From contig DHFQ01000125.1 in assembly GCA_002402325.1 (NCBI GenBank), positions 1 through 10,038 on the forward strand: a stretch of DNA of 10,038 nt, read 5' to 3'. This DNA is from Candidatus Aminicenantes bacterium UBA4820. GTDB lineage: Bacteria > Acidobacteriota > UBA4820. A program made the translations under genes and the position numbers. Below are positions 6,455 through 10,038 of the stretch, in pieces; the first letter of the stretch is position 1, and every line of letters starts with the position of its first letter. The notes below the pieces were generated by a model, which was not told the DNA's origin, made no database searches, and worked only from the letters and a program-made list of their open reading frames with translations.

Positions 6455-7577
6455 CGAAAGACCCTCCTATTTAAGAGAAATTTTTGAAACAAAGGAAATT
6501 GAACTCAATATGGGCCCTCAGCATCCTGCCACGCACGGTGTTTATAGAGCGATTTTGACCCTTGATGGAGAAAGAATCGTTGGGTTAAATTCTGTTATAG
6601 GCTACCTCCATAGAGGAATTGAAAAATGGGCTGAATATAGAACATATAAGCAGGCAACACCTATTTTTGATAGACTTGACTATTTAAGTGCTGTGATAAA
6701 TTGCCATGGCTATGTTGGTGCGGTTGAAAAATTGCTTGGCGTCGAAATTCCCAAAAAGGCTGAATACATCAGGGTTATTTGCGATGAATTGCAAAGACTC
6801 GCAAGCCACCTTATCTGGCTTGGAACTCACGCACTTGACATTGGCGCTATGTCAGTCCTCTTTTATGCTATAAGAGAAAGAGAGGCTGTTGTTGACCTTC
6901 TTGAGGCTCAGTTGGGTCAGAGACTTCTTAACAACGCCTATCCAATAGGAGGGGTGAGGTTTGATTTTCCAAAAGGATGGGTGGAAGTGTGTAGAAAGTT
7001 TTTAAAGGTTTTTAAAGGCAAGATAGATGACTACGAAGAACTTTTAACAGGAAATAGAATCTGGAGGCAAAGAACCATAGGTGTAGGTTATATTTCAAGA
7101 GAGGATGCAATCGCCTGGGGGCTTTCCGGTCCCACTTTAAGAGCATCAAATGTCTTTTTTGATGTAAGAAAATCCATTCCCTATTCCGCCTATCCAGATT
7201 TTGATTTTGAAATTCCATTGGGACAAAACGGCGATGTTTATGACAGGTATTTATGCAGAATCAAAGAGATGAGACAAAGTGTAAGGATAATTGAGCAGGC
7301 GCTTGATGGAATGCCAGAGGGAGAACTGAAAGCTAAAGTGTCTCCAATAATAAGACCACCTGTTGGTGAGGCATATTTTACAGTTGAAGGTTCAAAAGGA
7401 CAACTTGGATTCTACATCATTTCAGATGGAAAAGAAAAGCCTTATAGAGTTCACATAAAATCTCCCTCTTTTATAAATCTTCAAGGGCTTGATGTGATGT
7501 CAAGACACCAACTGATTGCAGATATGGTTGCATTAATTGGTTCAATTGACATCGTTTTAGGAGAGGTCGACAGATGA
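6447..7577 (+). CDS. nuoD: Complex I subunit D (49 kDa, quinone-site subunit)
   Basis: NuoD shapes the quinone-binding cavity together with NuoB. Signatures seen: NMGPQHPATHG (21-31), with the loop histidines His26 and His30; GYLHRGIEK (52-60); PIFDRLDYLS (72-81), with Tyr79, the likely quinone-contacting tyrosine; GDVYDRYLCRIKEMRQS; and the C-terminal IDIVLGEVDR, which is typical of the family. The protein is 376 residues and full length. The start ATG overlaps the end of nuoC by 8 nt, and GAGGGG lies 4 nt upstream. nuoH follows directly; nuoE, nuoF and nuoG are absent here. Confidence 0.97.
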   Translation: MNNERPSYLREIFETKEIELNMGPQHPATHGVYRAILTLDGERIVGLNSVIGYLHRGIEKWAEYRTYKQATPIFDRLDYLSAVINCHGYVGAVEKLLGVEIPKKAEYIRVICDELQRLASHLIWLGTHALDIGAMSVLFYAIREREAVVDLLEAQLGQRLLNNAYPIGGVRFDFPKGWVEVCRKFLKVFKGKIDDYEELLTGNRIWRQRTIGVGYISREDAIAWGLSGPTLRASNVFFDVRKSIPYSAYPDFDFEIPLGQNGDVYDRYLCRIKEMRQSVRIIEQALDGMPEGELKAKVSPIIRPPVGEAYFTVEGSKGQLGFYIISDGKEKPYRVHIKSPSFINLQGLDVMSRHQLIADMVALIGSIDIVLGEVDR

Positions 7578-8635
7578 TGTCCTATGTCTATGACTTGATG
7601 AAAACACCTTTTGTCCTTGCTTTGATCAAAATAGTTATCCTTCTTGTTGTTGCCTTCACGGTTATTGCGTACATCACCCTTGTCGAAAGAAGGCTACTTG
7701 GATTTTTCCAATCAAGATTGGGACCAAACAGGGTTGGACCTCTTGGATTAATCCAGCCAATCGCAGATGGGGTAAAACTTTTTATTAAAGAGGATACGGT
7801 TCCAATCCATTCAAATTCCCTTCTTTTCAGAATTGCTCCGATATTTACCTTTTTCCCTTCGCTTGTTGGCTTTGGAGTTTTGACCTTTGCCCTTCCATGG
7901 ATAACCCCAGCATCTAAAATGCACCTTTTTGCCCTTGCAGATGTTGACCTTGGTGTTTTATTGGTTTTATCTCTATCATCTCTTGGAATTTTTGGTTTGA
8001 TGCTGGGAGGTTACGCATCCGGTTCAAAATATCCCTATTTTGGAGGTTTGAGAGCTTGCAGTCAGATGCTTTCTTACGAAGTTCCCCTCACACTTTCAAT
8101 AATTACAGTTGTGATGATGGCTAATTCTTTTAGATTGAGCGATATTGTTACAGCACAGCAAACCCATAGACTTTATTTTTTCATTCCTTTGATAATCTCT
8201 TTTGTAATTTATTTGATCTGTATGATTGCAGAGACAAATAGAACCCCATTTGACCTTCCTGAAGGTGAGAGCGAGATAATAGGTTTTCATACCGAATATT
8301 CAGGAATGAGGTTTGGCTTTTACTATGTTGGTGAATACACAAATGTTGTCTTTTTGAGTATGCTCGCTCCGGCACTGTTTTTGGGTGGGTATGACATTCC
8401 ATTTGTGAACGATATAGCACTATGGCAGGTTTATCCTCAATTGATTTCAATTTTAGGATTTTGCTCTTATGCAATAAAATCAGTCCTGTTTGCCTACTTT
8501 TATATATGGGTCAGAGCGACATTTCCAAGATATAGATATGATCAACTTTTAAAAATTGGCTGGCTTGTTTTGCTACCTATCTCCCTTGTAAATCTTTTTA
8601 TTGTTGCAGGGATAAAACTTTTTCTGTTGAAGTGA
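7574..8635 (+). CDS. nuoH: Complex I subunit H, membrane anchor of the quinone site
   Basis: NuoH is a multi-helix membrane protein linking the quinone cavity to the proton-pumping arm. Family signatures: TLVERRLLGFFQSRLGPNRVGP (35-56), QPIADGVKLFIKED (61-74), SYEVPLTLS (167-175), AETNRTPFDLPEGESE (219-234), HTEYSGMRF (239-247) and WVRATFPRYRYDQL (312-325). The protein is 353 residues, normal. The loop between GESE and HTEYS reads IIGF, one residue shorter than I recall for most bacterial NuoH. It starts at an ATG that overlaps the nuoD stop (ATGA); a second ATG follows at 7577. GGAG lies at 7560-7563. Translational coupling with nuoD is likely. Confidence 0.96.
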   Translation: MMSYVYDLMKTPFVLALIKIVILLVVAFTVIAYITLVERRLLGFFQSRLGPNRVGPLGLIQPIADGVKLFIKEDTVPIHSNSLLFRIAPIFTFFPSLVGFGVLTFALPWITPASKMHLFALADVDLGVLLVLSLSSLGIFGLMLGGYASGSKYPYFGGLRACSQMLSYEVPLTLSIITVVMMANSFRLSDIVTAQQTHRLYFFIPLIISFVIYLICMIAETNRTPFDLPEGESEIIGFHTEYSGMRFGFYYVGEYTNVVFLSMLAPALFLGGYDIPFVNDIALWQVYPQLISILGFCSYAIKSVLFAYFYIWVRATFPRYRYDQLLKIGWLVLLPISLVNLFIVAGIKLFLLK

Positions 8636-8642
8636 GGCGTTG

Positions 8643-9143
8643 ATGCAACTTTTAAATAAGTTTCTTAAAATGATAACCTTTCCCGACCTTTTAAAAGGTT
8701 TAAAAATAACTACAAAATATGTTTCAAAAAAGAAAATAACCGAAAAATATCCTGAAGAGAAAAGGAGTTATCCTTACAGGTACAGGGGGAGAATCCATGT
8801 AACGATTGATACCTGCATCTCCTGCAGACTCTGTGAAAAAGCCTGTCCTGAAGGGTGTTTAAAGGTTTTCCCTCCACCGAGAGAGATTATGAAAACAGAT
8901 AAACGCCCGGCTCAATTCTATTTTTCTCAGGAGCATTGTCTTCACTGTGGAATGTGCGTTGATTCCTGTCCCACTGGCTCAATCCACCATTCACACGAGT
9001 TTGAAATTACAGTTTTTAATACAAAAGAGTTGCTTTTTGATAAAGAGAAATTGCCCTACGATATGTTAAAAAAGCAGTATAAATGGAATTTAGTTGAAAA
9101 TGTTCCAACCAAAGTTGAAGTGAAAAAGAAAGAGGAGGTATAG
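8643..9143 (+). CDS. nuoI: Complex I subunit I (two 4Fe-4S clusters)
   Basis: NuoI is a ferredoxin-like subunit carrying clusters N6a and N6b between the input side of the peripheral arm and N2. Two 4Fe-4S motifs are visible: Cys58, 61, 64 and 68 (CISCRLCEKACP), and Cys99, 102, 105 and 109 (CLHCGMCVDSCP). The RYRGRIHV segment before the first motif is typical. The protein is 166 residues. I chose the ATG at 8643 because GAGG (8634-8637) is 5 nt upstream; the in-frame TTG at 8640 is too close to it. Lacking NuoEFG locally, NuoI could be the electron entry point for a ferredoxin, as proposed for 11-subunit complexes. Confidence 0.95.
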   Translation: MQLLNKFLKMITFPDLLKGLKITTKYVSKKKITEKYPEEKRSYPYRYRGRIHVTIDTCISCRLCEKACPEGCLKVFPPPREIMKTDKRPAQFYFSQEHCLHCGMCVDSCPTGSIHHSHEFEITVFNTKELLFDKEKLPYDMLKKQYKWNLVENVPTKVEVKKKEEV

Positions 9144-9688
9144 TGGCCTCAATCATAATTTTAACAGCGATTCTTATTGCTATTTTTTCAATTTTTGTTG
9201 TTTCTCTTAAACATCCAATCTCATCTGCTATTTCACTCCTTGTTGGTTTCATTCTACTGGGGATTTTCTATCTTCTTTATGAGGCGGAGTTTGTCGCCGC
9301 TGTTCAAGTCCTTGTCTATGCAGGCGGGATAATGGTTTTGTACATTATGGGTATAATGTTTTCAGATAATGAGTGGATTAAAATAACAAGGCAGACTCAT
9401 ATTCAAGCACCCATCGCCATCATTCTTATCCTTATTTTCTTTGCTTTCTTTGGACACAAACTTTACAATAGTGATTATCCATCATTATCTTCTAAATCTT
9501 CGCAGCAGGTTACAGTTGTTCAAACAGTTAAAAAACCCTCCAACCTTCCCTACCCAAAAATGGAGACAAATCCAAGAAGTGTTGCGGTAAAACTTTATAG
9601 CGATTATCTTTATCCCTTTGAAGTTGCTTCAGTCCTTCTTACAGTAGCGGTATTAGGAGGGATATTCCTTGCCAAAAAGGAGGTATGA
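9143..9688 (+). CDS. nuoJ: Complex I subunit J
   Basis: NuoJ is a membrane subunit with about five helices between the quinone module and the antiporter-like subunits. The conserved third-helix segment FVAAVQVLVYAGGIMVLYI and the C-terminal VLLTVAVLGGIFLAKKE identify it. The protein is 181 residues, within the family range. The loop of roughly residues 110-145 is Ser/Pro/Lys-rich and looks variable. The start is GTG at 9143, sharing one base with the nuoI stop (TAGTG), with a strong GAGGAGG (9132-9138) 4 nt upstream. Confidence 0.94.
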   Translation: MASIIILTAILIAIFSIFVVSLKHPISSAISLLVGFILLGIFYLLYEAEFVAAVQVLVYAGGIMVLYIMGIMFSDNEWIKITRQTHIQAPIAIILILIFFAFFGHKLYNSDYPSLSSKSSQQVTVVQTVKKPSNLPYPKMETNPRSVAVKLYSDYLYPFEVASVLLTVAVLGGIFLAKKEV

Positions 9689-9988
9689 TTGTCAATTAAA
9701 CTTGCGATAATTCTCGGTTTTCTTCTTTTCTGCCTCGGTTTTTACGGGCTTCTTGCAAGAAGGAATATGATAACGATACTTCTTTCGCTTGAACTTCTTT
9801 TTGCAGCGGCTGGAATCAATTTTGTTGCATTTTCAAAGTTGCACAACGACCTTCAAGGACAGGTCTTCACAATTTTTTTAATAGTCGTCGCCGCTTCAGA
9901 GGCTTGTATAGGAGTGGGACTTTTGATATCTCTTTACAAAGTTAAAAAGAGTGCAAATGTTGACTCTGCAAATAGTTTAAGAGGTTAA
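9689..9988 (+). CDS. nuoK: Complex I subunit K
   Basis: NuoK is a three-helix membrane subunit (MrpC-like) of the proton-pumping arm. The protein is 99 residues, the usual size. Glu35 (LLSLELLFAAAGINFV) and Glu71 (AASEACIGVGLLISLY) match the two conserved membrane glutamates of the family. The start is TTG at 9689, placed by AAAAGGAGG (9675-9683) 5 nt upstream; no ATG in this frame is near enough. An ATG at 9685 is out of frame and gives only four residues. It follows the nuoJ stop with no gap and in the same frame. Confidence 0.94.
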   Translation: MSIKLAIILGFLLFCLGFYGLLARRNMITILLSLELLFAAAGINFVAFSKLHNDLQGQVFTIFLIVVAASEACIGVGLLISLYKVKKSANVDSANSLRG

Positions 9989-9989
9989 A

Positions 9990-10038
9990 ATGGCGCCTAT
10001 TCAACTTATATTTTTAATTCCACTTTTGCCTTTGCTTG
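9990..10038 (+). CDS. nuoL: Complex I subunit L, 5' end only
   Basis: An ATG at 9990, 1 nt after the nuoK stop and 5 nt after AGAGG (9980-9984), opens a frame that runs off the window after 16 codons. The product begins MAPIQLIFLIPLLPLL, a hydrophobic first helix typical of the antiporter-like proton-pumping subunit NuoL. Position after nuoK supports the call. nuoM and nuoN would be expected beyond the window. Confidence 0.8.
   Translation, partial: MAPIQLIFLIPLLPLL

Noticed and set aside
8640..8642. TTG at 8640 as the nuoI start
   Set aside because: It leaves only 2 nt to the GAGG site; the ATG at 8643 has better spacing and a better start codon.
8856..8858. Ninth cysteine in NuoI (Cys72), possibly an extra cluster ligand
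   Set aside because: A cysteine shortly after the first CxxCxxCxxxCP motif occurs in many NuoI proteins as I recall, so it is not evidence of a new cluster.

Overview
The window looks like chromosomal DNA from an AT-rich, diderm, anaerobically respiring bacterium with strong Shine-Dalgarno sites. This inference rests on three exported or membrane-bound multiheme c-type cytochromes and a proton-pumping complex I operon. The taxon cannot be fixed from the window. The cytochrome families recall Geobacter-type metal reducers and other uncultivated or deep-branching anaerobes.

Positions 1-310 carry no confident gene. There is at most the 3' end of an upstream reading frame, and a good promoter lies at 251-279. 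Positions 311-2717 hold a small triheme periplasmic cytochrome, a strong terminator, and then an 11-heme cytochrome fused to a membrane diheme cytochrome b. That architecture is like Geobacter CbcL. Positions 2718-2920 hold a promoter-like pair, two hairpins (possibly a roughly 63-nt small RNA) and the promoter of the next gene. Positions 2921-4723 encode a 600-residue membrane-anchored NapC/NirT-type cytochrome with 13 heme motifs. Its N-terminal half resembles Geobacter ImcH and its tail is a very dense heptaheme domain. After a 163-nt promoter region, positions 4887-10038 carry nuoA-B-C-D-H-I-J-K and the first 16 codons of nuoL. The nuo genes are tightly packed or overlapping and read as one operon.

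No nuoE, nuoF or nuoG lies between nuoD and nuoH, where they often sit. The local cluster therefore encodes the quinone-reducing and membrane modules of complex I without the NADH module. The inferred scheme is that complex I reduces the quinone pool, using ferredoxin, an unknown donor or NuoEFG encoded elsewhere. The two large inner-membrane cytochromes oxidise quinol and pass electrons to the small cytochrome and other periplasmic carriers. The cytochrome and nuo units are separate transcription units. However, the promoter regions before the first cytochrome gene and before nuoA share a TATCTCTTGA sequence and a small palindrome around the -35 box, which may point to common control.
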